A DNA stretch of 64,000 nucleotides from Hafnia paralvei ATCC 29927 (GTDB lineage: Bacteria; Pseudomonadota; Gammaproteobacteria; Enterobacterales; Enterobacteriaceae), in assembly GCF_001655005.1 (NCBI RefSeq), contig NZ_LXET01000046.1, positions 124,001 to 188,000 of the forward strand, in the 5' to 3' direction. Shown here one piece after another: positions 1 through 8,208 of this stretch (positions are counted from its first letter, which is position 1; the number at the start of each line of letters is the position of its first letter). Position numbers and translations under genes: made by a program. The notes beneath the pieces were generated by a model that was not told the origin of the DNA, searched no databases, and worked only from the letters and a program-made list of their open reading frames with translations.

Positions 1-320
1 CCACCATCGAGCAGATGAAAATGTTCCTGACCCGTATCGGTTTTAACTCAAAAGCGGTTATTACCGGTGACGTGACCCAGATTGACCTGCCACGTGCGCA
101 AAAATCAGGGCTTCGCCATGCCATTGAAGTGCTTTCTTCCGTTGAAGAGATCAGCTTCAACTTCCTAACCAGCGAAGACGTGGTACGCCACCCTGTCGTT
201 GCACAGGTGGTTATGGCCTATGAAGCATGGGAAATCGCCGAGCAGAAACGTAAAGATGAGCAGGCTGAACAGCGCAAGCGTGAAGCTCAGACATCAGCCT
301 CAGGGCAAGAAACACACTAA
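1..320 (+). CDS. ybeZ: PhoH-like ATPase YbeZ, C-terminal part (5' end outside window)
   Basis: The reading frame is open from the first base (codons start at position 3) and ends at TAA 318-320, so only the last ~105 residues are present. They hold the conserved C-terminal part of the PhoH P-loop family, including the TRIGFNSKAVITGDVTQIDLP stretch (sensor region), and end in a charged Lys/Glu/Gln-rich tail. The family is a putative RNA-linked NTPase. It is encoded beside the endoribonuclease YbeY and linked to it functionally in other bacteria. The Walker A part lies upstream of the window. ybeZ-ybeY-ybeX-lnt is the standard enterobacterial order, and the next gene starts 26 bp downstream, which suggests cotranscription. 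Confidence 0.93.
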   Translation, partial: TIEQMKMFLTRIGFNSKAVITGDVTQIDLPRAQKSGLRHAIEVLSSVEEISFNFLTSEDVVRHPVVAQVVMAYEAWEIAEQKRKDEQAEQRKREAQTSASGQETH

Positions 321-346
321 GCTGGATGTATTATGAGCAACAAAAT

Positions 347-820
347 ATGAGCAATGTAATATTAGATCTGCAAATCGCCTGCGAGAATACTGAGGGGCTG
401 CCCGCCGAAGCTGATTTCCGTTTATGGCTGGAAGCCGTGCTGCCAAAGTTTCAGGAAGAGGCAGAGGTCACCATCCGCTTGGTCGATGAAGCTGAGAGTC
501 ATGAACTGAATATGACCTATCGTGGTAAGGATAAACCGACCAACGTGTTATCCTTCCCGTTCGAAGCGCCTCCGGGCATTGAGCTTCCTCTGCTGGGTGA
601 TATGATTATCTGTCGACAGGTTGTTGAAGCGGAAGCAAAAGAGCAAGAAATTACCCTGCTCTCGCATTGGGCACATATGGTTGTCCACGGCAGTCTGCAT
701 CTGCTAGGGTATGACCACATCATCGATGAAGAAGCAGAAGAAATGGAGGCTTTAGAAGCTGAAATCATGCAGGAACTCGGGTATCCCGATCCTTATGCAG
801 CTGAAAAAGAATCCGACTAA
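347..820 (+). CDS. ybeY: Endoribonuclease YbeY (rRNA maturation, ribosome quality control)
   Basis: A 157-aa UPF0054 metalloprotein. The zinc motif HGSLHLLGYDH is visible, with ligands at about H114, H118 and H124. The family takes part in 16S rRNA 3'-end maturation and 70S quality control in the cytoplasm. I chose ATG 347 because the family begins M-S-x-V-I-L-D-L. An in-frame ATG at 326 would add seven residues (MYYEQQN) with no counterpart in E. coli; neither ATG has a strong Shine-Dalgarno sequence. It lies between ybeZ and corC in a conserved order. Confidence 0.95.
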   Translation: MSNVILDLQIACENTEGLPAEADFRLWLEAVLPKFQEEAEVTIRLVDEAESHELNMTYRGKDKPTNVLSFPFEAPPGIELPLLGDMIICRQVVEAEAKEQEITLLSHWAHMVVHGSLHLLGYDHIIDEEAEEMEALEAEIMQELGYPDPYAAEKESD

Positions 821-828
821 ATGATTAC

Positions 829-855
829 AGTGACCACGTAAAATGCGCGGTCACT
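829..855 (+). terminator. Stem-loop between ybeY and corC
   Basis: AGTGACC (829-835) pairs with GGTCACT (849-855) around a 13-nt loop, followed by ATTGTTAT. The weak U-run makes partial attenuation or an RNA-processing site as likely as full termination, since corC normally belongs to the same operon. Confidence 0.4.
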
Positions 856-931
856 ATTGTTATATCCTGATATGACTTTAAACATGCAGGATATATTGAC
901 CATTAATTATAGGTAACCACACACTAACGCC

Positions 932-1816
932 ATGAGCGACGACCATTCACAAAACAACGATAGCCCCAGTCCCAAAAAGGGCTTTTTCTCTCTGATTCTC
1001 AACCAACTATTTCACGGTGAACCGAAAAACCGTGGAGATTTAGTTGAACTGATCCGTGATTCCGAACAAAACGACCTGATCGATCCCGATACCCGTGACA
1101 TGCTGGAAGGCGTGATGGATATTGCCGAGCAACGCGTTCGTGACATCATGATCCCACGCAGCCAAATGGTCACCTTGAAACGTAATCAGACGCTTGAAGA
1201 GTGTCTGGACGTGATTGTTGATTCTGCGCACTCTCGTTTCCCAGTGATTAGCGAAGATAAAGATCACATCGAAGGGATTTTGATGGCTAAGGATCTGCTG
1301 CCGTTTATGCGCAGTGATTCCGAACCCTTCAGCATCGATAGAGTGCTGCGCGCTGCGGTCGTTGTCCCAGAGAGCAAACGTGTTGACCGTATGCTCAAAG
1401 AGTTCCGCTCACAGCGGTATCATATGGCGATCGTCATCGATGAATTTGGCGGCGTCTCCGGCTTGGTCACCATCGAGGATATTCTCGAGCTGATCGTAGG
1501 GGAAATCGATGATGAATATGATGAAGTTGAAGATCGCGACGTACGCCAGATCAGCCGTCATATGTACACCGTGCGTGCGCTGACTCAGATTGAAGACTTT
1601 AACGAAGCCTTTGGTACCCACTTCAGCGATGAAGAAGTGGACACCGTGGGGGGGTTGGTGATGCAGGCGTTTGGTCATTTACCGGCTCGTGGCGAAACCA
1701 TTGACATCGATGGTTACCAATTCAAAGTAGCCATGGCCGATAGTCGACGCATTATACAGGTTCATGTCAAAATCCCGGATGAGTCCCCTCAACCGAAATT
1801 GGATCTGGAAGATTAA
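932..1816 (+). CDS. corC: CorC/YbeX: CBS-pair protein linked to magnesium/cobalt homeostasis
   Basis: 294 aa (E. coli YbeX 292). It starts at ATG 932 (MSDDHSQNND). The order is a short polar N-terminus, two CBS domains (roughly residues 70-190; the RDIMIPRSQM and VIDEFGGVSGLVTIEDILELIVGEI-type segments are clear) and a C-terminal CorC/HlyC domain with DTVGGLVMQAFGHLPARGE. The family is associated with Mg2+/Co2+ efflux and, through operon and genetic data, with ribosome and RNA metabolism. There is no transmembrane segment, so a cytosolic protein is expected. It ends 7 bp before lnt, so the two genes are very probably cotranscribed. Confidence 0.95.
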   Translation: MSDDHSQNNDSPSPKKGFFSLILNQLFHGEPKNRGDLVELIRDSEQNDLIDPDTRDMLEGVMDIAEQRVRDIMIPRSQMVTLKRNQTLEECLDVIVDSAHSRFPVISEDKDHIEGILMAKDLLPFMRSDSEPFSIDRVLRAAVVVPESKRVDRMLKEFRSQRYHMAIVIDEFGGVSGLVTIEDILELIVGEIDDEYDEVEDRDVRQISRHMYTVRALTQIEDFNEAFGTHFSDEEVDTVGGLVMQAFGHLPARGETIDIDGYQFKVAMADSRRIIQVHVKIPDESPQPKLDLED

Positions 1817-1823
1817 TAACAAC

Positions 1824-3347
1824 ATGTGTTCATTACTTCAACGCCAGTGGGTTCGCGCCTTACTGGCGCTCATATTGGGTGCCGCTGGCACCCTTTCGTT
1901 CTCCCCCTACGATATCTGGCCCGCAGCGCTAATTTCGCTGATTGGCCTACTTGCCGTTACCCTTAATCGCACAACTAAGCAGGCCGTTGGATTGGGCTTC
2001 CTATGGGGAATGGGATTATTTGGCACCGGAATCAACTGGGTTTACGTCAGTATCGAACAGTTTGGTGGAATGCCAACGCCGGTCAGCATGTCTCTGGTAG
2101 TACTGCTAGCCGCCTATCTTGCGTTGTATCCAATGCTATTTGCTGGTTTGCTTAACCGATTTTGGCCCACCACCAACGTTTGGCGTTTAGCCATTGCGGC
2201 ACCTGCGCTGTGGCAGCTTACCGAGTTCCTGCGCGGCTGGGTTTTAACTGGCTTTCCATGGTTGCAGTTTGGCTATAGCCAAATCAACGGTCCGCTGAAA
2301 GGACTGGCTCCTATTGCCGGTGTCGATACCATTACCTATCTACTGATGATCATCAGTGGATTGTTTGTACTTGCCCTATCGCTGCGCAAAATAGCGCCAG
2401 CCATTGTCGCTCTCGCGTTGTTACTGCTCCCTTGGCCGCTGCGTGGCATTCAGTGGTATCAGAACCAGACCGATAAGGCCGTTAATGTCGCGATGGTTCA
2501 GGGCAACATTGAGCAATCAATGAAGTGGGATCCGAACGCGCTCATCACGACGTTACAGGCTTATCTCGACGAATCTCGCCCTTACTTGGGCAAGGCTCCA
2601 ATTATTATTTGGCCTGAGTCTGCTATTCCAGACACTGAGAAAAATCAGAATCAATTCCTGACAATGCTCGATACCCTTTTCCGCTCGCACCACAGCAGCC
2701 TGATCACCGGCATTGTTGATGAGCGAATGACCCATTATGGCCCGACTTATTACAACACCGTAATCGTCTTGGGGGAAAAAGAGCCTTATGTATATCCGAG
2801 CAAAAACCGTTACAACAAGCACCATCTAGTACCGTTTGGCGAGTTTGTACCAATGGAAGATTTGCTTCGACCACTAGCGCCGTTCTTTAATCTACCGATG
2901 TCAGCTTTTAGCCGCGGTGATTACATCCAGCCACAGCTTAGCGTTCAGGGTTATAAACTCACTGCGGCGATTTGCTATGAAATCGTGCTGGGTGAACAGG
3001 TGCGAGCTAATTTCCGTGCTGATACCAACTTCTTGCTCACCGTGTCTAACGATGCTTGGTTTGGACACTCTATCGGCCCGTGGCAGCATTTCCAAATGGC
3101 TCGTATGCGTGCACTGGAGTTAGGGCGCCCACTGCTGCGTAGCACTAACAACGGTGTGACTGCTGCGGTAGATGCATCAGGTAATGTCATCGCTGAAATC
3201 CCACAGTTTGAACGTAAGGTCTTGGAAGTGAATGTCGCACCAACCACTGGCATCACGCCTTATGTTCTCTTTGGCTCCATTCCATTATGGATCATTACCT
3301 TTGCCATGGCGGGTGTTGCGCTGATTGCTGGACGTAAACGCCGTTAA
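1824..3347 (+). CDS. lnt: Apolipoprotein N-acyltransferase Lnt
   Basis: 507-aa inner-membrane enzyme that adds the third acyl chain to the N-terminal cysteine of lipoproteins. Several hydrophobic N-terminal helices precede a periplasmic nitrilase-fold domain. The catalytic triad is visible: Glu about 265 (WPESAIPD), Lys about 332 (YNKHHLVPFGE) and Cys about 384 (AAICYEI). These correspond to E267/K335/C387 of the E. coli enzyme. ATG 1824 was chosen because residues upstream of it overlap the end of corC and do not resemble the family. In this window its substrates include LptE, RlpA, EmtA and the AcrA-like adaptor. Confidence 0.97.
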   Translation: MCSLLQRQWVRALLALILGAAGTLSFSPYDIWPAALISLIGLLAVTLNRTTKQAVGLGFLWGMGLFGTGINWVYVSIEQFGGMPTPVSMSLVVLLAAYLALYPMLFAGLLNRFWPTTNVWRLAIAAPALWQLTEFLRGWVLTGFPWLQFGYSQINGPLKGLAPIAGVDTITYLLMIISGLFVLALSLRKIAPAIVALALLLLPWPLRGIQWYQNQTDKAVNVAMVQGNIEQSMKWDPNALITTLQAYLDESRPYLGKAPIIIWPESAIPDTEKNQNQFLTMLDTLFRSHHSSLITGIVDERMTHYGPTYYNTVIVLGEKEPYVYPSKNRYNKHHLVPFGEFVPMEDLLRPLAPFFNLPMSAFSRGDYIQPQLSVQGYKLTAAICYEIVLGEQVRANFRADTNFLLTVSNDAWFGHSIGPWQHFQMARMRALELGRPLLRSTNNGVTAAVDASGNVIAEIPQFERKVLEVNVAPTTGITPYVLFGSIPLWIITFAMAGVALIAGRKRR

Positions 3348-3370
3348 TCTCCGATTCTATAACGCTCATT

Positions 3371-3406
3371 CTCTCTGCCTCCCCTTTTCACTAGGGGAGC
3401 CGAGAG
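3371..3406 (+). terminator. Imperfect GC-rich stem-loop after lnt
   Basis: CTCTCTGCCTCCCC (3371-3384) pairs imperfectly with GGGGAGCCGAGAG (3394-3406) around TTTTCACTA. Only CCCTCTTT follows, so termination strength is doubtful. The position, between the end of lnt and an unrelated gene, fits an operon end. Confidence 0.4.
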
Positions 3407-3490
3407 AAGCCCTCTTTCACCTCACGATTGCGAATCACACTCACTACTGTTAATGTTCCCGCCAATTTCCCTGCCGTTAATGAGAAAGCT

Positions 3491-4078
3491 ATGCAGCTAA
3501 ACCCTGAATTTATCATTGCCGATGAGCAAAAATTGCGTGAACACTATGCTCAGCCCAATAAGATGGTGCTGCAAAAGCAGATTGATCACATTGATAGCTA
3601 TGCGCGCCAGCTTATTGAAGCCTCTCCGTTTGTGGTGATTTCTACCATTGGCGAAAAAGGCATGGATTGCTCCCCCAAAGGCGGCGATGAAGGTTTTGTA
3701 CAGGTTGCGGATGAGAAAACACTGCTGTTGCCCGATCTGCCCGGCAATAATCGTTTAGATGGTATTAGCAATTTGCTACATAACCCAACGATTGGGTTGT
3801 TGTTTTTAATACCAGGATGGAGCGAAGCATTTCGCGTCAATGGCACCGCCCAAATCAGCGTCGATCCCGATTTGTGTGAGCGATTCTATGTGCAAGAAAA
3901 TGCAGCACGCAGTGTGCTGGTCATAAACGTGGAAGAAGCTTTCATTCACTGTGGTCGAGCAGTGACCTTTGGCGGACTGTGGGACACTGAGCGTCATATT
4001 AATCCCAAATCGCTTCCTTCAATTATGGAAATAGCTCACGCCCACATTGCCCTATCCCAAGCCCCTTCCCGCGACTGA
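3491..4078 (+). CDS. Pyridoxamine 5'-phosphate oxidase-like FMN protein (MSMEG_1061-type)
   Basis: 195 aa. The split-barrel PPOX fold is suggested by SPFVVISTIGEKGMDCSPKGG near residue 50 and by the LLLPDLPGNNRLDGISNLLHNP and GLLFLIPG segments, typical of small FMN- or F420-binding flavin oxidoreductases. Substrate and reaction are unknown. The first in-frame ATG (3491) is preferred over upstream non-ATG codons. E. coli K-12 has no such gene between lnt and gltI, so it is an insertion relative to that map. It is flanked by hairpins on both sides and is probably its own transcription unit. Confidence 0.75.
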   Translation: MQLNPEFIIADEQKLREHYAQPNKMVLQKQIDHIDSYARQLIEASPFVVISTIGEKGMDCSPKGGDEGFVQVADEKTLLLPDLPGNNRLDGISNLLHNPTIGLLFLIPGWSEAFRVNGTAQISVDPDLCERFYVQENAARSVLVINVEEAFIHCGRAVTFGGLWDTERHINPKSLPSIMEIAHAHIALSQAPSRD

Positions 4079-4086
4079 TATCTTCC

Positions 4087-4113
4087 GAGGGCTCCCCTGT
4101 GAGCCCTCATTTT
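4087..4113 (+). terminator. Rho-independent terminator of the PPOX gene
   Basis: Perfect 8-bp stem GAGGGCTC (4087-4094)/GAGCCCTC (4101-4108) with a 6-nt loop, followed by ATTTTC. It lies 8 bp after the stop codon. Confidence 0.75.
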
Positions 4114-4114
4114 C

Positions 4115-4130
4115 TGGCACACCTCTTGCA
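4115..4130 (+). promoter_or_regulatory. Sigma54-type (-24/-12) promoter upstream of gltI
   Basis: TGGCACACCTCTTGCA matches the sigma54 consensus TGGCAC-N5-TTGCA at every defined base, with the required GG-N10-GC spacing. It points towards gltI, whose start is 480 bp downstream, so the implied leader is long. It begins directly after the preceding terminator. The match is seen directly; activity is inferred. Nitrogen control of a glutamate/aspartate transporter would make sense. Confidence 0.55.
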
Positions 4131-4207
4131 GTAATTTCAGCATAAAACCCAAAAACACTGGTTAGCAGTCATTGGCGAGTACGATTGCACAAATTTGATG
4201 CATTAAG

Positions 4208-4224
4208 TGCATTATTTTTGTGCA
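4208..4224 (+). promoter_or_regulatory. NtrC-like inverted repeat in the gltI upstream region
   Basis: TGCAT-N7-GTGCA resembles the NtrC enhancer core TGCAC-N7-GTGCA with one mismatch. It lies about 80 bp downstream of the sigma54-type element, whereas enhancers usually lie upstream, so its role is uncertain. The rest of 4131-4610 is AT-rich. It holds no convincing gene and presumably contains further gltI promoter elements. Confidence 0.3.
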
Positions 4225-4610
4225 TCGCGAATTTTATGCCACTAAATGGTGCGGTTTATGTCTCAAATTATAAACATAATAATATCATTTTAATTACATT
4301 AGGCTATTTTGCTATCAAGTAGCGATGTTTTTCGCTCGCTTCACGAGAAGCAAAGAATCTGGACAGTCGGGTAAATGTACTAAAGCGCCGTCGTTCCGGC
4401 ACCCAAGTGCAAGCTGATAATAAATCAGCAAAAAACTTATAAAACAAAAACCTATATACCCACATATTTTGGGTTGTACGACAAAACGTCAGCTTTCTTG
4501 CACTGCGCAAAGCGCTGGACCCAACAGGGTAAGCGGGAGAGCTAACGCACATACAACGTGAAGTATGAAGGGGATAAAACTTGTAGCACAACAATCGAAG
4601 GAGTACGCGA

Positions 4611-5525
4611 ATGCAAATGCGCAAACTGGCGTTATCAATGTTGCTGATCGGTATGTCGAGCACTATGGTTCATGCCGCTGACGATCAGAAAAGTGAAGCC
4701 ACATCAGACACCCTGCAAAAGATTAAAAACAACGGCGTGATCGTTGTTGGTCACCGCGAATCGTCTGTTCCTTTCTCTTACTACGACAACGCTCAGAAAG
4801 TGGTTGGCTACTCTCAGGATTACTCAAACCAAATCGTGGATGCGGTGAAAAAACAGCTGAACATGCCTAATTTACAGGTAAAAATGCTGCCAATCACCTC
4901 ACAAAACCGCATCCCTCTACTGCAAAACGGCACCTTTGATTTTGAGTGTGGCTCCACCACCAATAACGCGGAACGCCAGCAACAGGCCGCCTTCTCAAAT
5001 ACCATCTTTGTTGTCGGTACGCGCCTGCTTGTGAAGAAAGGCGGCGACATTAAAGATTTCAAAGATCTGGCTGGCAAACCGGTAGTCGTGACATCAGGAA
5101 CCACGTCTGAAATTCTGCTGAATAAGCTGAATGAAAAAGACAATATGAAAATGCGCATCATCAGTGCCAAAGATCACGGTGACTCCTTCCGTACGCTGGA
5201 AAGCGGCCGTGCGGTGGCGTTTATGATGGACGATGCTCTGCTGGCCGGTGAGCGCGCGAAGGCGAAGAAACCAGATCAGTGGGAAATCGTTGGCACACCG
5301 CAATCGCACGAAGCCTACGGCTGTATGCTGCGTAAAAACGATCCTGCATTCAAAAAGCTGATGGATGAAACCATTGCCAAAGCACAAACCTCTGGCGAAG
5401 CGGCTAAGTCGTATGAGCGTTGGTTTAATCAGCCTATCCCACCAAAAAATATGAACATGAACTTCGCACTCTCTGACGATATGAAGGCTCTATTTAAAGC
5501 ACCAAACGACCAAATTGCTAAGTAA
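4611..5525 (+). CDS. gltI: Glutamate/aspartate periplasmic binding protein GltI
   Basis: 304 aa, family 3 solute-binding protein. A Sec signal peptide (MQMRKLALSMLLIGMSSTMVHA) is followed by a mature protein starting ADDQKSEA. The ligand-binding segments GVIVVGHRESSVPFSYYD and FDFECGSTTNNAERQQQAAFS are near-identical in type to E. coli GltI. It binds L-glutamate and L-aspartate in the periplasm and delivers them to GltJK. ATG 4611 has the good ribosome site GAAGGAG just upstream. It is the first gene of gltI-gltJ-gltK-gltL, but a 340-bp gap separates it from gltJ, as expected where the binding protein is made in excess over the membrane parts. Confidence 0.96.
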   Translation: MQMRKLALSMLLIGMSSTMVHAADDQKSEATSDTLQKIKNNGVIVVGHRESSVPFSYYDNAQKVVGYSQDYSNQIVDAVKKQLNMPNLQVKMLPITSQNRIPLLQNGTFDFECGSTTNNAERQQQAAFSNTIFVVGTRLLVKKGGDIKDFKDLAGKPVVVTSGTTSEILLNKLNEKDNMKMRIISAKDHGDSFRTLESGRAVAFMMDDALLAGERAKAKKPDQWEIVGTPQSHEAYGCMLRKNDPAFKKLMDETIAKAQTSGEAAKSYERWFNQPIPPKNMNMNFALSDDMKALFKAPNDQIAK

Positions 5526-5865
5526 CTCATAGCCTCTGCACGATTTAAGAATAAAGAGGATTATCGCCAAATTCATTGGAGTGGCGGCAAAGCTGGCAAT
5601 CAGCGGCACCCGATAAACTTGTGTAAACAAGTCGTTAAGGTGAACGAATGCTGTTGTATAGCCGTAGCATCCAGTCAATAGGCGATAGATTGCTGACAAA
5701 ACTTTGGGCAGGCAGAAAGGGGGAGATCGTTCCCTCCCCCTCTCTCGTCGCAGTTGTCTTGTCTTCAAATCAAAAGTTACTGTCGCCAATCTTTCGTGTA
5801 TGCGGTCGCCTATCAAACCTAAAATCTGATAAGCGCCAGCCGTATATCACTTTAGGGAGTTATCT
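5526..5865 (+). other. gltI-gltJ intergenic leader; possible SroC-type sRNA region
   Basis: 340 bp without a credible gene. It contains a perfect 8-bp stem-loop AGGGGGAG/CTCCCCCT (5718-5725/5734-5741) followed by a pyrimidine-rich CTCTCGTCG, and ends with the gltJ ribosome site (TTTAGGGAG). In E. coli and Salmonella the same gap gives rise to the sRNA SroC by processing of gltI mRNA. Synteny makes a counterpart possible here, but I cannot recognise SroC by sequence. The hairpin may instead stabilise the gltI 3' end. Confidence 0.35.
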
Positions 5866-6606
5866 ATGTCTATAGACTGGAACTGGGGCATATTTTTGCA
5901 ACCGGCGCCTTTCGGCAACACCACGTATTTGGGCTGGATCTGGTCGGGCTTTCAGGTCACCGTCGCCCTGTCCATTTGCGCTTGGATTATCGCGTTCTTC
6001 GTGGGATCGATTTTCGGGATCCTGCGAACCGTTCCGAACCGTTTTCTCTCGACCATTGGGATGTGTTACGTCGAGCTCTTCCGTAACGTGCCATTGATCG
6101 TGCAGTTCTTTACTTGGTATTTAGTCATCCCTGAACTGTTGCCCGCCGATCTGGGTATGTGGTTCAAGAGTGAACTCGATCCTAACGTACAGTTCTTTGT
6201 TTCATCGATGTTATGCCTTGGCCTATTCACCGCCGCTCGCGTCTGCGAACAGGTGCGCTCAGGCATTCAGTCGCTGCCGCGTGGACAGAAAAATGCCGGT
6301 CTAGCGATGGGGCTGACGCTGCCACAAACCTATCGCTACGTCCTCCTTCCTAACGCCTATCGTGTCATCGTCCCGCCAATGACCTCCGAGATGCTTAATC
6401 TGGTTAAAAACTCGGCCATTGCCTCAACAATTGGTCTTGTCGACATGGCGGCTCAAGCCGGCAAACTGCTGGACTATTCTGCGCATGCCTACGAGTCCTT
6501 TACGGCAATTACGCTAGCCTACATTGCCATTAATGCCGTGATCATGCTGGTGATGCACTTTGTTGAACGCAAGATCCAGCTACCAGGGAATATGGGGAGC
6601 AAATAA
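5866..6606 (+). CDS. gltJ: Glutamate/aspartate ABC transporter permease GltJ
   Basis: 246-aa inner-membrane permease of the polar amino acid ABC family, with about five hydrophobic helices. The EAA-type loop that contacts the ATPase is visible as AGLAMGLTLPQTYRYVLLPNAYRVIVPP. The N-terminal MSIDWNWGIFLQPAPFGNTTYLGWIWSG is characteristic of GltJ. The ribosome site TTTAGGGAG precedes the ATG. Its stop overlaps the start of gltK (6606), indicating coupled translation. It pairs with GltK to form the channel of the GltIJKL importer. Confidence 0.96.
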   Translation: MSIDWNWGIFLQPAPFGNTTYLGWIWSGFQVTVALSICAWIIAFFVGSIFGILRTVPNRFLSTIGMCYVELFRNVPLIVQFFTWYLVIPELLPADLGMWFKSELDPNVQFFVSSMLCLGLFTAARVCEQVRSGIQSLPRGQKNAGLAMGLTLPQTYRYVLLPNAYRVIVPPMTSEMLNLVKNSAIASTIGLVDMAAQAGKLLDYSAHAYESFTAITLAYIAINAVIMLVMHFVERKIQLPGNMGSK

Positions 6607-7280
6607 TGTACGAATTTGATTGGAGCTCTATTGTTCCCAGCCTGCCGTATCTGATGAACGGCATGGTCATTACGCTGAAAATTACGCTTATCGCCGTGGT
6701 GTTCGGCATTATCTGGGGCACTATTTTGGCAGTGATGCGTCTATCATCATTCAAGCTCATCAGTTGGTTTGCCACCCTGTACGTTAACCTATTCCGTTCC
6801 GTACCGCTGGTGATGGTGTTGCTGTGGTTCTACCTAGTTGTGCCTAGCTTATTACAACAAGTTCTAGGCTTATCACCAAAAACTGATATTCGGCTTATCT
6901 CAGCCATGGTAGCGTTTTCCTTGTTTGAGGCGGCCTATTACTCGGAAATCATTCGAGCCGGTATTCAAAGCGTTTCCAAAGGTCAGTCTGGTGCATCACT
7001 TGCGCTAGGAATGACCCACTGGCAATCAATGCGCTTGGTGATCCTGCCGCAGGCGTTCCGCGCTATGGTGCCACTGTTACTGACTCAGGGGATCGTGCTG
7101 TTTCAAGATACGTCGCTGGTGTACGTACTTAGCTTGGCCGATTTCTTCCGCACCGCCTCAACCATCGGTGAGCGAGATGGGACGCAGGTAGAAATGATCC
7201 TATTTGCCGGTTTTGTTTATTTTATTATCAGCCTTGCAGCGTCTGCGCTGGTTAATTACTTGAAAAAAAGGACTGTTTGA
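6606..7280 (+). CDS. gltK: Glutamate/aspartate ABC transporter permease GltK
   Basis: 224 aa, the second permease subunit of the same transporter. It begins MYEFDWSSIVPSLPYLMNGM and has an EAA loop GASLALGMTHWQSMRLVILPQAFRAMVPLL. The start overlaps the last base of gltJ, and the end (TGA 7278-7280) shares bases with the gltL ATG. This compact arrangement supports stoichiometric synthesis of GltJ, GltK and GltL. Confidence 0.96.
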   Translation: MYEFDWSSIVPSLPYLMNGMVITLKITLIAVVFGIIWGTILAVMRLSSFKLISWFATLYVNLFRSVPLVMVLLWFYLVVPSLLQQVLGLSPKTDIRLISAMVAFSLFEAAYYSEIIRAGIQSVSKGQSGASLALGMTHWQSMRLVILPQAFRAMVPLLLTQGIVLFQDTSLVYVLSLADFFRTASTIGERDGTQVEMILFAGFVYFIISLAASALVNYLKKRTV

Positions 7281-8005
7281 TGATTTCCCTGAAAAATGTT
7301 TCTAAGTGGTATGGTCACTTTCAGGTGCTGGCAGACTGCTCCACGGAAGTGAAAAAAGGCGAAGTGGTGGTGGTATGCGGCCCTTCGGGTTCAGGTAAAT
7401 CTACCTTGATTAAAACTGTTAATGGCCTTGAACCCATTCAGAAAGGTGAGATTACCGTTAACGGCATTCAGGTTAACGATAAGCGCACTGACTTAGCCAA
7501 ACTACGTTCAAAGGTCGGAATGGTATTTCAGCACTTTGAGTTGTTCCCTCATCTGTCGATCATCGAAAACCTGACACTGGCGCAGGTGAAAGTTCTCGGG
7601 CGCGAAAAATCCGCGGCTAAGAGCAAAGGATTAAAATTGCTGGAACGCGTTGGGCTTTCTTCGCACGCAGATAAATTCCCAAGCCAGCTCTCCGGCGGCC
7701 AGCAGCAGCGTGTGGCTATCGCCCGTGCGCTGTGCATGGATCCTGTTGCAATGCTATTTGACGAACCCACCTCGGCGCTCGATCCAGAGATGATCAACGA
7801 AGTGCTCGACGTGATGGTGGAACTCGCCAAAGAAGGAATGACCATGATGGTGGTGACGCATGAAATGGGCTTTGCTCGCAAAGTCGCGCATCGGGTGATC
7901 TTTATGGACGAAGGCAAAATCGTAGAAGATCGCAATAAAGACGACTTCTTCAATAATCCTGAATCCGAACGCGCCAAAGATTTCTTGGCCAAAATTATTC
8001 ATTAG
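7280..8005 (+). CDS. gltL: Glutamate/aspartate ABC transporter ATPase GltL
   Basis: 241-aa ABC ATPase. Walker A GPSGSGKST (about residues 35-43), Q-loop FQHFELFPH, signature LSGGQQQRVAIARAL, Walker B MLFDEPTSALDPE and the switch His in VVTHEMGFARKV are all present. I chose ATG 7280, which gives MISLKNVSKWYGHFQVL as in E. coli; a TTG one codon earlier adds only one residue. ATG overlaps the gltK TGA. It powers uptake of glutamate and aspartate through GltJK. Confidence 0.96.
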   Translation: MISLKNVSKWYGHFQVLADCSTEVKKGEVVVVCGPSGSGKSTLIKTVNGLEPIQKGEITVNGIQVNDKRTDLAKLRSKVGMVFQHFELFPHLSIIENLTLAQVKVLGREKSAAKSKGLKLLERVGLSSHADKFPSQLSGGQQQRVAIARALCMDPVAMLFDEPTSALDPEMINEVLDVMVELAKEGMTMMVVTHEMGFARKVAHRVIFMDEGKIVEDRNKDDFFNNPESERAKDFLAKIIH

Positions 8006-8208
8006 CATTTTTTTGTTTCACGAATGACGTTGTTAACGAACGCCTTGGTGAACAAATGATTTTGTGCGCAATTTCTACATTTTTGTAGGATTGCGCATTA
8101 CCTCACGCTTTAAGCTCCTATTTCTATTCCAAATTTCTTCTGCACGTTAAGCTGGTCACACAATAACGCTCAAACAATAAAAACCGCTAATGACAGGAGT
8201 CTTACCTA

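Noticed and set aside
4390..4410. Second sigma54-like element CCGGCACCCAAGTGCAAG
   Set aside because: The GG to GC distance is 9, not 10, and the -12 box is poor.
4304..4663. 119-aa minus-strand frame upstream of gltI
   Set aside because: No ribosome site, no family features, and it overlaps the gltI signal-peptide region and leader; a chance open frame.
5648..5875. 75-aa frame in the gltI-gltJ gap
   Set aside because: It begins with MLLYSRSIQSIGDRLL, runs over the gltJ start, has no ribosome site and no similarity; the region is better seen as a leader.
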